Positions 16,669 through 25,293 are shown, counted from the stretch's first letter. The stretch: DNA of 64,000 nt from Paenibacillus oryzae (GCF_001675045.1 NZ_LYPA01000071.1:62001-126000); one strand, 5' to 3'. The notes: generated by a model from the sequence alone, not told the origin. Program-made: numbers and translations.

Positions 16669-18189
16669 TCAACCCAAAAAGCCGGACAGGCTGCTTGATT
16701 GTGAATTGAATTTATTAATAGCAGACTCCATAGCCGTAAACTTTTTGTAATATTGCGTTTCCAGTGCAAGTAATTGCCTGTTTAGATTCGTAATCCGATC
16801 ATTAATTTGGCGTTTTTCCGTGCCTAATAATGAGGTTTCCAAGAAAGTTCCCGTTAATGATGTGCTTACTTGCGATGTACCGGCCTTTTCTGACAAGAGT
16901 TTGATTGATTCCATCAAAACATCGCTTACCCGTGTAAAAATACCGGAATCCTTGTTATTAACTTTTGTATATCTTTCAGCAGGTTTATCCGGAGATCTGG
17001 CCGTGAATAGCTGCATGATTTGGTCCGGGTCATTTTCAATTGCGGCGAGTAGCTTACTCTCGTCTTGAATAACCAGTTTGCCTTTCTCATGCCATTGTCC
17101 AGTTGTAATTCCAATGGACTGAATGTTAAATCCCCTGGTTGGTCCAAAATCGCTGATAAGCGCTTCCCGAAGTTGTGACACCGTCTGTGATAAAATACCA
17201 TCATTTTTAAGCAACCCGCTTTTAGCCTTGCTATCCCAAAGCTCTGCTTGCTTATCGGTTAGCCCTTCCCTTTGTTCATCTGTTAATGGAGCATAACTAC
17301 GATATTTATCTTCCCCGAGCTTACCATTCAGTGTATCAAGGACTTTATTGTATTCGGAAATAAAAGTTTTTATATTTTCTAGGATTTTCGCACTATCCGT
17401 ACCAACGGTTATTGTGGAGCTTTCGCCTACGGGAGTTTCGTGATTTAACTGTATAATAACCCCATTAACAGTAATGCGATTGTTAGTAGCTGTCATAGTT
17501 AAGCCATTAATTTCAGCCGTGCCTTCTTTTCCTACTACTTTATTAGTTATCGCTGCACCAGCCGGGGTTCCAGCTCCGAAATCAATACTCCGCTTTCCAG
17601 ATGTTTTGGAAGCCATGGCAATCTCGCCCGTACTACTGTTGTATAGAGCAGTAACGTTTGCTTCTTTATTATTATTTATTTTATTTAATAGCGACTGAAG
17701 TGTATCGTCACTATTATAGGAGATAGAAACTTTTTTATGCTTAGCAGGGTCTGCGTCAGTATCATCAACCAGCTCTATAGAACCACTGGTAAATCCTAAA
17801 CTACTGAGCTTAACTTTGTCAGCTTCTCCACTGCCTGCCAAGGTAAGCTTTACCGAAGCTGCAGTCCCCAATTCTTTAACGGTTACATTAAATACACCCG
17901 CTGGAGCACCCGTAGACGACGTGGTGACAGAAATGGCGGACGTATTGCCTGTTACAGTAGCTTTTTTAGCATTTATTGCAGAAGACATACTTAGGTTGTT
18001 TTGCAGCTTATTATTTCTAAGATCAACCAAAGCGGTGCTGACCGAACGGTAAGCTTCCTGCTTATATTCAATTCCCAGCGACTTTTGCTGAAGTTTTACT
18101 AGTGGTGCTCTACGCGCTTCCATCATTTGCTTAACAATGGAATCAATATCCATCCCTGAGGCGAGACCTGTCATTCTCACATTATACAC
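16669..18189 (-). CDS. fliD: FliD flagellar filament cap protein
   Basis: A 506-residue hook-associated protein 2. The N-terminus RMTGLASGMDIDSIVKQMMEA is the conserved FliD_N motif. The middle is the variable exposed D2/D3 region (threonine- and glycine-rich), and the C-terminal helix (NLNRQLLALETQYYKKFTAMES) matches FliD_C. The protein caps the filament tip and folds incoming flagellin. The start is GTG 18189, 16 bases after the flaG stop; the next candidate, ATG at residue 6, is possible. It lies between flaG and fliS as in other bacilli. Confidence 0.95.
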   Translation of the reverse strand: MYNVRMTGLASGMDIDSIVKQMMEARRAPLVKLQQKSLGIEYKQEAYRSVSTALVDLRNNKLQNNLSMSSAINAKKATVTGNTSAISVTTSSTGAPAGVFNVTVKELGTAASVKLTLAGSGEADKVKLSSLGFTSGSIELVDDTDADPAKHKKVSISYNSDDTLQSLLNKINNNKEANVTALYNSSTGEIAMASKTSGKRSIDFGAGTPAGAAITNKVVGKEGTAEINGLTMTATNNRITVNGVIIQLNHETPVGESSTITVGTDSAKILENIKTFISEYNKVLDTLNGKLGEDKYRSYAPLTDEQREGLTDKQAELWDSKAKSGLLKNDGILSQTVSQLREALISDFGPTRGFNIQSIGITTGQWHEKGKLVIQDESKLLAAIENDPDQIMQLFTARSPDKPAERYTKVNNKDSGIFTRVSDVLMESIKLLSEKAGTSQVSTSLTGTFLETSLLGTEKRQINDRITNLNRQLLALETQYYKKFTAMESAINKFNSQSSSLSGFLG

Positions 18190-18205
18190 CCCATTTCATC
18201 TATAG

Positions 18206-18592
18206 TTAAACTTTTGTGTCAATGAGTAATCCGTTCACTTCAATGAGCTTAGCAACGATATCAAGGGTTTTTTCCGGAGGAATTTCTCGAATCATTTCGC
18301 CAGTATCAGTATTAATAATTTTAATCATGATCGTATTGGTGGCGTCATGTACCGAAAGTTCGGCACTGGTATGCGGACCTTGCATAGCCTTTATTGCTCG
18401 ATCGACCATTTTAACCATTTGCTCATCACTGACAGATAGTTTTGAACCCGTTCGCTCTGCCTTTTTCAATTCCGAAGTTGAACGAAGATTATCGCCTTCA
18501 TCCCTTTGTTTGGGCGCACTATCATAGTTGAAACTCTCTGCTGCCGCTGGCCTTGTGGAAGATGAGGGTATAGAAGATATTTGGAAGGACAT
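18206..18592 (-). CDS. flaG: FlaG flagellar protein
   Basis: A 128-residue FlaG-family protein. The conserved C-terminal half is visible: KMVDRAIKAMQGPHTSAEL, NTIMIKIINTDTGEMIREIP and the ending LDIVAKLIEVNGLLIDTKV. The first 50 residues are polar and variable. FlaG influences filament length; its mechanism in bacilli is not settled. GAGGTGG lies four bases before ATG 18592. The hag terminator at 18654-18687 lies upstream, so flaG needs read-through or its own promoter, which I could not identify. Confidence 0.88.
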   Translation of the reverse strand: MSFQISSIPSSSTRPAAAESFNYDSAPKQRDEGDNLRSTSELKKAERTGSKLSVSDEQMVKMVDRAIKAMQGPHTSAELSVHDATNTIMIKIINTDTGEMIREIPPEKTLDIVAKLIEVNGLLIDTKV

Positions 18593-18653
18593 AATTCCAC
18601 CTCATTAGCAAGGGTAATAGATCAAACTTAATTACAAAACAAGCTCTATACAA

Positions 18654-18687
18654 ACAGAGACTTTGGATAAAAATCCAAAGCCTCTGT
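18654..18687 (-). terminator. hag terminator
   Basis: The minus strand folds into ACAGAG-G-CTTTGGAT, a TTTT loop, then ATCCAAAG-T-CTCTGT, a 14-bp stem with one mismatch, followed by TTTGTATAG. It lies 20 bases after the flagellin stop codon and separates hag from flaG. The T tract is short but the stem is strong. Confidence 0.8.
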
Positions 18688-18707
18688 GTTTGATCCTCAA
18701 GCTGTCA

Positions 18708-19562
18708 TTAACGGAGCAACGACAATACGCCTTGCGGTGCCGAGTTGGCTTGCGCCAGCATCGCTTGTGAGGCTTGAAGCAGAATGTTGTTTTTGGTAAG
18801 CTCGACCATTTCCTTCGCCATGTCTGTATCGCGGATACGGGACTCAGCGGCAGTCAGGTTCTCAACGGTTGTACCCAAGTTATTGGAAGTATATTCCAAA
18901 CGGTTTTGAGTAGCACCCAGTTTAGCACGCTCAGAGGAAACTGCTGTAATAGCGCCCTCGATGGATTTCAACGTCATTGAAGTCAGAGCTGTTGTAGCTG
19001 TCAGACCGTTAACACCAGAAGATCCGTTAGAGATAGTAGTAGCCGTGATTGAAGCCAAGTTAATTCTCTTGATTTCAATTGTTTGAGTGCTATCATTAGC
19101 TTGAATTTTCACAACAGAGCCAGTAGCTGTCGAGCCTGCAACTGCTGCACCACTGCTGATGGAAATTCCGTTAAATTTGGTATCGTTCAGGATATTAGTG
19201 ATTTGAGTGCTCAGCTCGCTTACTTCTGTTTGGATGTTAGCCAGGTCAGTGGAAGAGTAAGTACCGTTCAATGCTTGAACGTTCAGCTCTTTCATACGAG
19301 TAAGCATGGAGCTAACTTCGTTCATTGCACCCTCAGCAGTTTGAACGAAAGAGATACCGTCTTGTACGTTACGTTGGGATTGCTCCAAGCCACGGATTTG
19401 ACCACGCATTTTTTCGGATACTGCCAGACCAGCAGCATCGTCGCCAGCACGGTTAATACGAAGACCGGAAGACAATTTCTCCATGTTTTTACCAGCAGCA
19501 TTGGTGTTCAAACCCATGTTACGGTGGTTGTTCAGAGCGGTAATGTTGTGATTAATACGCAT
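18708..19562 (-). CDS. hag: Flagellin
   Basis: A 284-residue flagellin. The N-terminal D0/D1 (MRINHNITALNNHRNMGLN, then KLSSGLRINRAGDDAAGLA) and the C-terminal D1/D0 (NRLEYTSNNLGTTVENL, AESRIRDTDMAKEMV, QASQAMLAQANS, GVLSLLR) are textbook. The variable centre is short, about 55 residues and rich in Ser/Thr (SSGAAVAGSTATGS, TTISNGSSG), offering O-glycosylation sites for the neighbouring transferases. It is exported through the flagellar type III apparatus. AAGGAGG lies ahead of ATG 19562. Control is by a sigma-D promoter at 19652-19679 and probably CsrA binding in the leader. FliW, encoded upstream, binds flagellin in this family. Confidence 0.97.
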   Translation of the reverse strand: MRINHNITALNNHRNMGLNTNAAGKNMEKLSSGLRINRAGDDAAGLAVSEKMRGQIRGLEQSQRNVQDGISFVQTAEGAMNEVSSMLTRMKELNVQALNGTYSSTDLANIQTEVSELSTQITNILNDTKFNGISISSGAAVAGSTATGSVVKIQANDSTQTIEIKRINLASITATTISNGSSGVNGLTATTALTSMTLKSIEGAITAVSSERAKLGATQNRLEYTSNNLGTTVENLTAAESRIRDTDMAKEMVELTKNNILLQASQAMLAQANSAPQGVLSLLR

Positions 19563-19595
19563 TGATATTTCCTCCTTGAATGTTGGTTATATTTC

Positions 19596-19609
19596 CCACG
19601 TCCGTGTGG
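19596..19609 (-). promoter_or_regulatory. Candidate CsrA-binding hairpin in hag leader
   Basis: In the hag mRNA leader, CCAC-ACGGAC-GTGG forms a 4-bp stem presenting GGA in a six-base loop, the preferred CsrA target. A second GGA lies in the Shine-Dalgarno AAGGAGG at 19571-19577. Two sites, one overlapping the ribosome site and one upstream hairpin, is the arrangement known for B. subtilis hag. Confidence 0.65.
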
Positions 19610-19651
19610 TAAACTGATTCAGGTCGGCCGCCCTTATCAGCCCTATGTACT

Positions 19652-19679
19652 ATATCGGCAGTCCCGCGTCAAACATTTA
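19652..19679 (-). promoter_or_regulatory. Sigma-D promoter of hag
   Basis: On the minus strand TAAA at 19676-19679, a 16-base spacer, then a perfect GCCGATAT at 19652-19659. This is the sigma-D (SigD/FliA) consensus. The -35 overlaps the csrA stop codon. The start should be near 19645, giving a leader of about 83 bases that contains the candidate CsrA sites. Confidence 0.88.
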
Positions 19680-19922
19680 TAGCTTTTTTAGATTTTTTAT
19701 TTCACCAAATTGTTTTAATAAATCATCGTTGGATATTGCCGAATGTTCGGCGGATAAATTGTTTCTTTCAACCTCCGCGTAAAGTTCTTTGCGCAAAATC
19801 CCCACCTCTTTAGGGGCTTTTATCCCGACTTTGACCACATCATTGGAAACCTCCAATATGGTCACTTCTATGTCACCGTCAATAATCAGTGACTCCCCAC
19901 TTTTCCTGCTTAACACCAACAT
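19677..19922 (-). CDS. csrA: Translational regulator CsrA
   Basis: An 81-residue CsrA. MLVLSRKSGESLIIDGDIEVTI and KVGIKAPKEVGILRKELY are the diagnostic strands, including the C-terminal RNA-binding strand region with R44-type arginine. CsrA dimers bind GGA motifs in leaders such as hag and block translation. The frame is open upstream, but GGAGG lies six bases before ATG 19922 and this gives the invariant N-terminus. The start follows the fliW stop by one base, so the two are coupled. The C-terminal tail is a few residues longer than in B. subtilis. The hag promoter overlaps its end. Confidence 0.96.
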   Translation of the reverse strand: MLVLSRKSGESLIIDGDIEVTILEVSNDVVKVGIKAPKEVGILRKELYAEVERNNLSAEHSAISNDDLLKQFGEIKNLKKL

Positions 19923-19923
19923 C

Positions 19924-20370
19924 CTATCTTCCTCCTTCGGTCGAAACTTCACCTATAAATAACGGATGATGAATGGAGTATTTCCCATCGGGCAATATAT
20001 ATTGCGCGCCTTTTTTAAGTTGCGTATTCAGAATAATAGGAGCGCCCAAATTGACCGTAGCGGATGCCAGCTCATTCCTTACGGAGATAATGTTTACGAT
20101 TTTGACATGTTGTTCATTGTCTAATCCAAGACTTTCTTTGATATCAACCGGCAGTGTAAACTCATAGCTTTCCAGGAAGTCAAACGGAGACACAACAATA
20201 AATGATATGTCTCCATGGTCAGCAGATTGCAGATATAAGAAAGGGCTGTCCCCAACTTCAATAACGGCAAATCTTTGCACATACCGAAATCCGGGTATCC
20301 CTTGTTCAAAATGAAAAAGCTCTTCCTCTTTAATGTCCATTTCTCCAAATCTTGACGTTTGCACCAGCAT
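19924..20370 (-). CDS. fliW: Flagellar assembly factor FliW
   Basis: About 148 residues from ATG 20370 (AGGGGAG ten bases before). MLVQTSRFGEMDIKEEELFHFEQGIPGF matches the family start in separate blocks (TSRFGEMDI; HFEQGIPGF), and FIVVSPFDFLESYEF is the conserved centre. FliW binds CsrA allosterically and is displaced by free cytoplasmic flagellin, closing a homeostatic loop with hag. The frame is open for 18 more codons, but family alignment favours this start. It is coupled to csrA (one-base gap). Confidence 0.93.
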   Translation of the reverse strand: MLVQTSRFGEMDIKEEELFHFEQGIPGFRYVQRFAVIEVGDSPFLYLQSADHGDISFIVVSPFDFLESYEFTLPVDIKESLGLDNEQHVKIVNIISVRNELASATVNLGAPIILNTQLKKGAQYILPDGKYSIHHPLFIGEVSTEGGR

Positions 20371-20488
20371 GCTGCCACAACTCCCCTTCAATTTTTTAAA
20401 CATGTGCCGCCAATACCCGGCCAAAAGAAAAAGCTATGATAATCTCTATCGATTCATAGCTCCGTATTTTGTATTATATTATTGCATT

Positions 20489-21058
20489 CTACAAGGTAAA
20501 ATCAATTTGCGGTGAAGTGATATGAACAACCGGATACTGAGCCATAGATATATTCACTCCACCACGTTGATAGTTGATTTCCGGCTTATTTGGAACAACA
20601 GAAACTTCGGCCTTGCCTGGCGTAATCCTAATATCTGGCGGTGTAATTTTAACATTAAAACTCAAATTAAACACTGAGGCTTCCCCATAGATCTGCAGCT
20701 TAGGCGGACTGCGAAACAAACTTTGCCTGGCTATATTCGGAATGGGGTCAGCATCCAGTGTCAGATCACCAATCTGATTGTATTCCTGAACAGTCTGATT
20801 AATCGCATCCTGAACGAACCGACCAAATTGATTATACAGCCGGTTCATAAAAGACAACGTACCACCACCATTTAACGCGTCCCATGTTTTTGTCATATCG
20901 GCCATAACAACGGGCGTTTCCGTTTTGATGTCAATAACCGCCTGCGTTGTTTTGATGTCCATGGAAGCATTCTTCTGGGTAATATGATATTCGCCCAGTT
21001 TTGATGAAATATTCAGTCTGGCTGGCGTTTGTCTAATGTCAATTTGCGGAAGTCTCAT
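20489..21058 (-). CDS. yviE: YviE-like (DUF6470) flagellar-cluster protein
   Basis: A 189-residue protein beginning MRLPQIDIRQTPARLNI and containing repeated short beta stretches (MDIKTTQAVIDIKTETPVV; FNVKITPPDIRITPGKAEV). This pattern and the position between flgL and fliW match B. subtilis YviE / DUF6470. The function is unknown; its conserved location suggests a link to filament assembly. It starts two bases after the flgL stop. No signal peptide or membrane segment is seen. Confidence 0.82.
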   Translation of the reverse strand: MRLPQIDIRQTPARLNISSKLGEYHITQKNASMDIKTTQAVIDIKTETPVVMADMTKTWDALNGGGTLSFMNRLYNQFGRFVQDAINQTVQEYNQIGDLTLDADPIPNIARQSLFRSPPKLQIYGEASVFNLSFNVKITPPDIRITPGKAEVSVVPNKPEINYQRGGVNISMAQYPVVHITSPQIDFTL

Positions 21059-21060
21059 AG

Positions 21061-21978
21061 CTACCTCAGAAAGTCAACCAGCGATTTGCTAATGACTTTG
21101 GCTCCCACAGACAGAGATGCCTGATAAATATTTTCGTTTATTTGGGCATCGATTAATAATTTTTCAAAGTCGGCATCTTCGGTTCTAGACTTCATATCCG
21201 TTAGGTTAATACCCAAATCCTCCAAACGATTCTGCGTAAGTTCCAATCTATTGACCCGAGCGCCAACTTCCGATCTGAGACTCAACACACGATCCATACT
21301 GGATTCAATATTGGCAATTTCCGAACTTACCGCAGAATAATTACCATCTGACAGTCCTGTCATTATACGGTCAATAACTGAAAAAACATTATCACCAGAA
21401 CCAGTAGGATCAGCATTTCCGAAGACTTGCGCAGCCGAAAAATTAATATCAATCCTTACGCTTGCTCCAATGGAGTAATTAACAATTCCACTATCTGCAT
21501 CAACAGCCTTGGCGTCAAATCCTGTTGCATTTTTATCAAACGGCGCTTCATTGAAGTGTTCGCCGTTAAAAATGTACTTTCCGTTTATTGTACTGTTACC
21601 AATTTCAATTAATTGGGTTTTCAACTGGTCGATTTCATTTTTAACATTATCAAGAGCAATACCAGGGTTCGTTCCGTTAGCTCCTTGCGTGGTAAGTTCT
21701 TTGATTCGCTGCAAAACATCCCCTGCCTGGCCAAGCACCGTATCATTAAAATCCAGCCAAGACAACGCAGAGTCAACATTTTTCTTATACTGCTCATTAG
21801 CAGCAATTTCCGCGCGATAACGAAGCGAATATGTAATGCCCACCGGGTCGTCGGATGCCTTGTTGATCTTACGACCGGTTGTTGTTTGCATCTGGATTTG
21901 TTCCATCTGAGCCATATTTCTGTTCAAATTGCGCATGAGTTGCAAATGCATCATGCCTTGGGTAACGCGAAGCGTCAT
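21061..21978 (-). CDS. flgL: Hook-filament junction protein FlgL
   Basis: A 305-residue flagellin-like protein (HAP3). The N-terminus RVTQGMMHLQLMRNLNRNM, TTGRKINKASDDPVGITY and the C-terminus MKSRTEDADFEKLLIDAQINENIYQASLSVGAKVI in blocks are diagnostic. It forms the second hook-filament junction ring, above FlgK. The length is normal for the family. It follows flgK by 34 bases in the same transcript. Confidence 0.95.
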   Translation of the reverse strand: MTLRVTQGMMHLQLMRNLNRNMAQMEQIQMQTTTGRKINKASDDPVGITYSLRYRAEIAANEQYKKNVDSALSWLDFNDTVLGQAGDVLQRIKELTTQGANGTNPGIALDNVKNEIDQLKTQLIEIGNSTINGKYIFNGEHFNEAPFDKNATGFDAKAVDADSGIVNYSIGASVRIDINFSAAQVFGNADPTGSGDNVFSVIDRIMTGLSDGNYSAVSSEIANIESSMDRVLSLRSEVGARVNRLELTQNRLEDLGINLTDMKSRTEDADFEKLLIDAQINENIYQASLSVGAKVISKSLVDFLR

Positions 21979-22012
21979 CTCTGTTGCCTCCTTATTCCCT
22001 TTCTCTGCAAGC

Positions 22013-23545
22013 CTACAGGCCTACTCGTCCAGTGCCGTTAATCAGCTTGTTCAGCAGTTCATCAAACGTCGTCATGAAGCGCGCCGATGCGCTGTATGCA
22101 TATTGATATTTAATCAGGTCAGACATTTCCTCGTCCAGAGAAACGCCGCTAATCGACTTCCGGTTGCTCTCCACCTGATCCAACTGCGTTTGCGTATTCG
22201 TATACAAACGATTTGCCTCTTGGCTTTGAACGCCCAGCGCGCCCACCACAGCGCTGTAAAAATCGTTAACTGTTGCTTGCGTAATAGCGCCGCCTTGTGC
22301 AGTTTCATCAAAAGAGAATTTGATGTTCTGAAGCTCGGACATTAGAAGTGCAAGACCATTGTTGCCTTTGACTACTGTTGTACCGGCAGCATCTGTCGTT
22401 GTCCGAAGCGAGGTAGCTACTTTATTGGAATCCGCCACGATAGCGGGATTAACTGCATAGCTAAAGCCCGTCAATGAGTTGGGATCGGCAGTAAAGGTGA
22501 AAAAGTCTTGGCCGGCGGTTGCGGGCTCCTCGAGCGTATACCCCAGCTTGTGCAAGCCGTTAATGCCCTTGACTGTGATCGTCTCCGGGGCTGTTATCGG
22601 CGTTGTTGTGCCCGGCTTAACTGTTCCCGCCGGAAGTGTAATTTCGATGTCTCCGTTAGCCAGTGTGTCAGCCAGGGTATGAATCTGCTGTGCAAACTCC
22701 TTGACATAAGTATCGCGGGAGAGTATCATTCCGTAGGCTTCACCGCCTGTCAAGGCGCCCGTCGTAAACGCCGTTTCCAGTTGGGCAGCGCTCAGCGGGT
22801 TGACTGTAGTGCCCTGCACCAAATTGACAGCGCCCATGTTGATGCTATATCCAAGATCCGTTTCCGATACGGTAATGTTGACGATATTGGAAAGCTTGTC
22901 AGTCATCAGATCGCGTTGATCGCGCAAGTCGTTGGCATCGTCGCCTAACGATTCAATACGGCGAATTTCCTGGTTCAAGGAAGAGATCGTTGACAGAAGG
23001 GAATTAGCCTCCGTAGCCTTCACTTCGATGTTGGATGTCAGGTCCGCATGCATATTCGTTAGTTGACGATTGAATTCGTTAAACGTATCCGTTAATGCTT
23101 TGGAGGTTTCAACCAAAATTTCACGGCCTGTTACGTTCTCGGGATCCTTGCTCAAATCGGACCAGGAGCTCCAGAACTTCTCGATAACGCCACGCAGACC
23201 ATAATCGGACGGCTCGTTTACAATACCCTCCAGCTTTTTCAGCGTGTCCGTTTGAATGGATAAGCTGCCTACGCCTTGATTTTGCTCGCGGTATTGCGAA
23301 TCCAGGAACGCATTGCGAATCCGAGTGATGGAAGTAAATTCAACGCCCGTGCCCAGCTGGCCCGGCGCATTGGAGCGATTCATGCCATAGGCCTCGATCG
23401 GACGTGACGCAACCATGCTGACCCTCTGGCGCGAATAGCCTTCCGTGTTGGCATTCGAAATATTATGTCCTACTGTATTGATAGCGGCTTGTTGGGTAAA
23501 CAAGCTCCGTTTGGCCGTCTCCAGTGAATGGAAGGTTGATCTCAT
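22013..23545 (-). CDS. flgK: Hook-filament junction protein FlgK
   Basis: A 510-residue HAP1. The N-terminus STFHSLETAKRSLFTQQAAI followed by TVGHNISNANTEGYSRQRV is the flagellar rod/hook signature, and the C-terminal SGVSLDEEMSDLIKYQYAYSASAR in part is the FlgK terminus. It builds the first junction ring between hook and filament. The middle domain is somewhat divergent and threonine-rich. It follows flgN by 25 bases. Confidence 0.95.
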   Translation of the reverse strand: MRSTFHSLETAKRSLFTQQAAINTVGHNISNANTEGYSRQRVSMVASRPIEAYGMNRSNAPGQLGTGVEFTSITRIRNAFLDSQYREQNQGVGSLSIQTDTLKKLEGIVNEPSDYGLRGVIEKFWSSWSDLSKDPENVTGREILVETSKALTDTFNEFNRQLTNMHADLTSNIEVKATEANSLLSTISSLNQEIRRIESLGDDANDLRDQRDLMTDKLSNIVNITVSETDLGYSINMGAVNLVQGTTVNPLSAAQLETAFTTGALTGGEAYGMILSRDTYVKEFAQQIHTLADTLANGDIEITLPAGTVKPGTTTPITAPETITVKGINGLHKLGYTLEEPATAGQDFFTFTADPNSLTGFSYAVNPAIVADSNKVATSLRTTTDAAGTTVVKGNNGLALLMSELQNIKFSFDETAQGGAITQATVNDFYSAVVGALGVQSQEANRLYTNTQTQLDQVESNRKSISGVSLDEEMSDLIKYQYAYSASARFMTTFDELLNKLINGTGRVGL

Positions 23546-23570
23546 TTATTCATCCCCTTTTAAACCTCTA

Positions 23571-24068
23571 TTAGGCTCTGGAATCGAACCAGGCCCTTTG
23601 CTTATTGGCTCCCGCTTGATTCATGGGATGCTGGTAGACCACATCCTCGCTTGGGTCCTCGACCATCAGGCTGATCGAGAAGTTAATATAGTCCAGCGAT
23701 TGTTGAATCAGCTGCTGGTTGATGTCGTTATAATGTTTTAATTCCTGCAGTATGTCCGTCAGCTCATTGGAGAGAGACATTAAAGCCTGCTTTTCTTCGG
23801 GCTGATTGACGGACTTGATTAAATCGGACAAAATGCCGGAACGGTTGCGGAATCCAATTTCTTTGAAATATTTTGCGGTGGAGAGCAGTCTTTTGGTCTC
23901 AAGCTCGTCTGCTTGCGCCGTGAGGAGTTTTTCTTTTTGAGTCAGGACGTTTAACTGAACGACGTCGTTTTTCATAATCAAGGCTTTTTTGCCTTTTTCG
24001 CATTCCAATATTCGCTCATACAGCCCTAACTGCTGCTGCAAAATCGCTATGATGCCTGCTATCAACAT
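23571..24068 (-). CDS. flgN: FlgN-family export chaperone (YvyG)
   Basis: A 165-residue helical protein with KKALIMKNDVVQLNVLTQKEKLL and a C-terminal amphipathic segment (QQLIQQSLDYINFSISLM), matching FlgN/YvyG, the chaperone for FlgK and FlgL. Its position between flgM and flgK is the same as in B. subtilis. It acts in the cytoplasm. Family identity is divergent at sequence level but synteny makes it secure. Confidence 0.88.
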   Translation of the reverse strand: MLIAGIIAILQQQLGLYERILECEKGKKALIMKNDVVQLNVLTQKEKLLTAQADELETKRLLSTAKYFKEIGFRNRSGILSDLIKSVNQPEEKQALMSLSNELTDILQELKHYNDINQQLIQQSLDYINFSISLMVEDPSEDVVYQHPMNQAGANKQRAWFDSRA

Positions 24069-24094
24069 CAGCCTTTTCCCCCGTCCCGCCGTTC

Positions 24095-24364
24095 TCAGTT
24101 ATCGCGCAAATATGGCAGCAGCTTTTCGGCAATTTTTCCAGCGTCCACATGATAGGTACCCGAGGATACCGACTGCTTGAGCCCTTCAATATGCTGGCTT
24201 CTATCCGCTTCATTAAGCTTGCTCGTGCTAAGCATCTCCTTGGCGGCCGCGGAAATTTGAACCTCATCCTTCTTTTTAGCAATTTTGGAATCTGTGCTTC
24301 TGATTTCATTTTGCTTCTGGTAGGGATTGGCCGCACCTATTCGATTGGTTTCATTTATCTTCAA
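24095..24364 (-). CDS. flgM: Anti-sigma factor FlgM
   Basis: About 89 residues. It binds and inhibits sigma-D until the hook is complete and FlgM is exported. The N-terminus NPYQKQ, VQISAAAKEML and the C-terminal SGTYHVDAGKIAEKLLPYL helix are the FlgM pattern. I place the start at TTG 24364, giving MKINETNRIG as in the family; GAGGTGAT lies at ideal spacing from it, whereas the upstream ATG 24370 sits directly against the ribosome site. It has its own sigma-D promoter (24421-24447), which makes a feedback loop. Confidence 0.9.
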   Translation of the reverse strand: MKINETNRIGAANPYQKQNEIRSTDSKIAKKKDEVQISAAAKEMLSTSKLNEADRSQHIEGLKQSVSSGTYHVDAGKIAEKLLPYLRDN

Positions 24365-24398
24365 TTCCATCACCTCATTTATTTGCAAAAACTAAAAA

Positions 24399-24429
24399 AG
24401 CCGATTACCTTATGGGAGTATTATCGGCT
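24399..24429 (-). terminator. Terminator between yvyF and flgM
   Basis: Minus-strand AGCCGAT at 24423-24429 pairs with ATCGGCT at 24399-24405, followed by TTTTTTAGTTTTTG. It would stop transcripts arriving from yvyF/comF. Its 5' arm coincides with the flgM sigma-D -10 box, so transcripts initiated there lack that arm. Confidence 0.75.
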
Positions 24430-24447
24430 CTTTTGCAATATTATTGA
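24421..24447 (-). promoter_or_regulatory. Sigma-D promoter of flgM
   Basis: On the minus strand TCAA at 24444-24447, a 15-base spacer, then GCCGATAA at 24421-24428 (seven of eight with the sigma-D -10). The predicted start is near 24414, about 50 bases before the TTG start codon. Confidence 0.75.
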
Positions 24448-24582
24448 ATAGCAACTTTAAGTGCGCGTTCAAAAAGGCGGTTTCTGAAAGTAACATACTT
24501 CGGCAGCATATCCTTTTGAGCTGAATATCAAGTCCAGAGCGCCTCCATGCCGCAAGGCAAATCGTTAGTGAAAAATGGCCAG

Positions 24583-25005
24583 CTAGTGCCTGTCTTTGTA
24601 GCGGTCTATCCCCTTGTAGTTACTATCCGTTCTGGTCGCTTGGGCCTCGACCTGCTTTCTGTTTCGTTCATCGTCGATCATTTTTCGCGTATCCTTCGTC
24701 AGTCTCGTCCTGCAACCTTCGCACAAATTGCTCTCACGGATCAACGTCCCGCAGGATTCGCAAGGATAAGACATGTTTGGCGCATTCAAGATGGAAATGC
24801 GTCCTTCACGTACAAATTTCGTAATTTGTTTGATCGAGACTCCTGTCATTTCCGAAAGCTCGCTTATGATAGCTCCCTTGTTCTCGCGCAAATAGTCGGC
24901 GCAAAGCTGGTATTCTTTATCAATATCCCGAATGCAAACCGGGCACACATCGCGAAAGCTTCGATTAAACAATCGGCCGCAGCGAGGACAATTTTCCAAA
25001 CTCAT
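24583..25005 (-). CDS. yvyF: YvyF / TIGR03826 flagellar operon protein
   Basis: A 140-residue protein with an N-terminal zinc-ribbon-like CPRCGRLFNR with VCPVC, a helix-turn-helix-like MTGVSIKQITKFVREGRIS segment, and a second cysteine pair CESCGTL with CEGC. It matches TIGR03826 (YvyF), located between comF and flgM as here. The function is unproven; the architecture suggests a nucleic-acid-binding regulator. A terminator separates it from flgM. The ATG 25005 start is well supported. Confidence 0.88.
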   Translation of the reverse strand: MSLENCPRCGRLFNRSFRDVCPVCIRDIDKEYQLCADYLRENKGAIISELSEMTGVSIKQITKFVREGRISILNAPNMSYPCESCGTLIRESNLCEGCRTRLTKDTRKMIDDERNRKQVEAQATRTDSNYKGIDRYKDRH

Positions 25006-25293
25006 TATTTCATCCCCCTAACATGTTAAAAATCTCTTCTTTATTTAATAACGGATTTTGCAAGCCATTTCATAAATAAACGGCATGCATCTCCCGGCAA
25101 GCTGCATTTCCGGTAAAGCAAAGAAGCTCCTGCTGGAATCCACAATAAACCCTGTGAAGCGAAAAATGTCTCTGGCAAAAATAGAACCTCAGGTCAGCCG
25201 CCTTAACCATCCTTCTCTTCTTCAAACAGTATAGCATTTTTCTGCCTATGAATCACGTATTTACAGCCTGTCAAAGAGAGATTTACAGGATAA

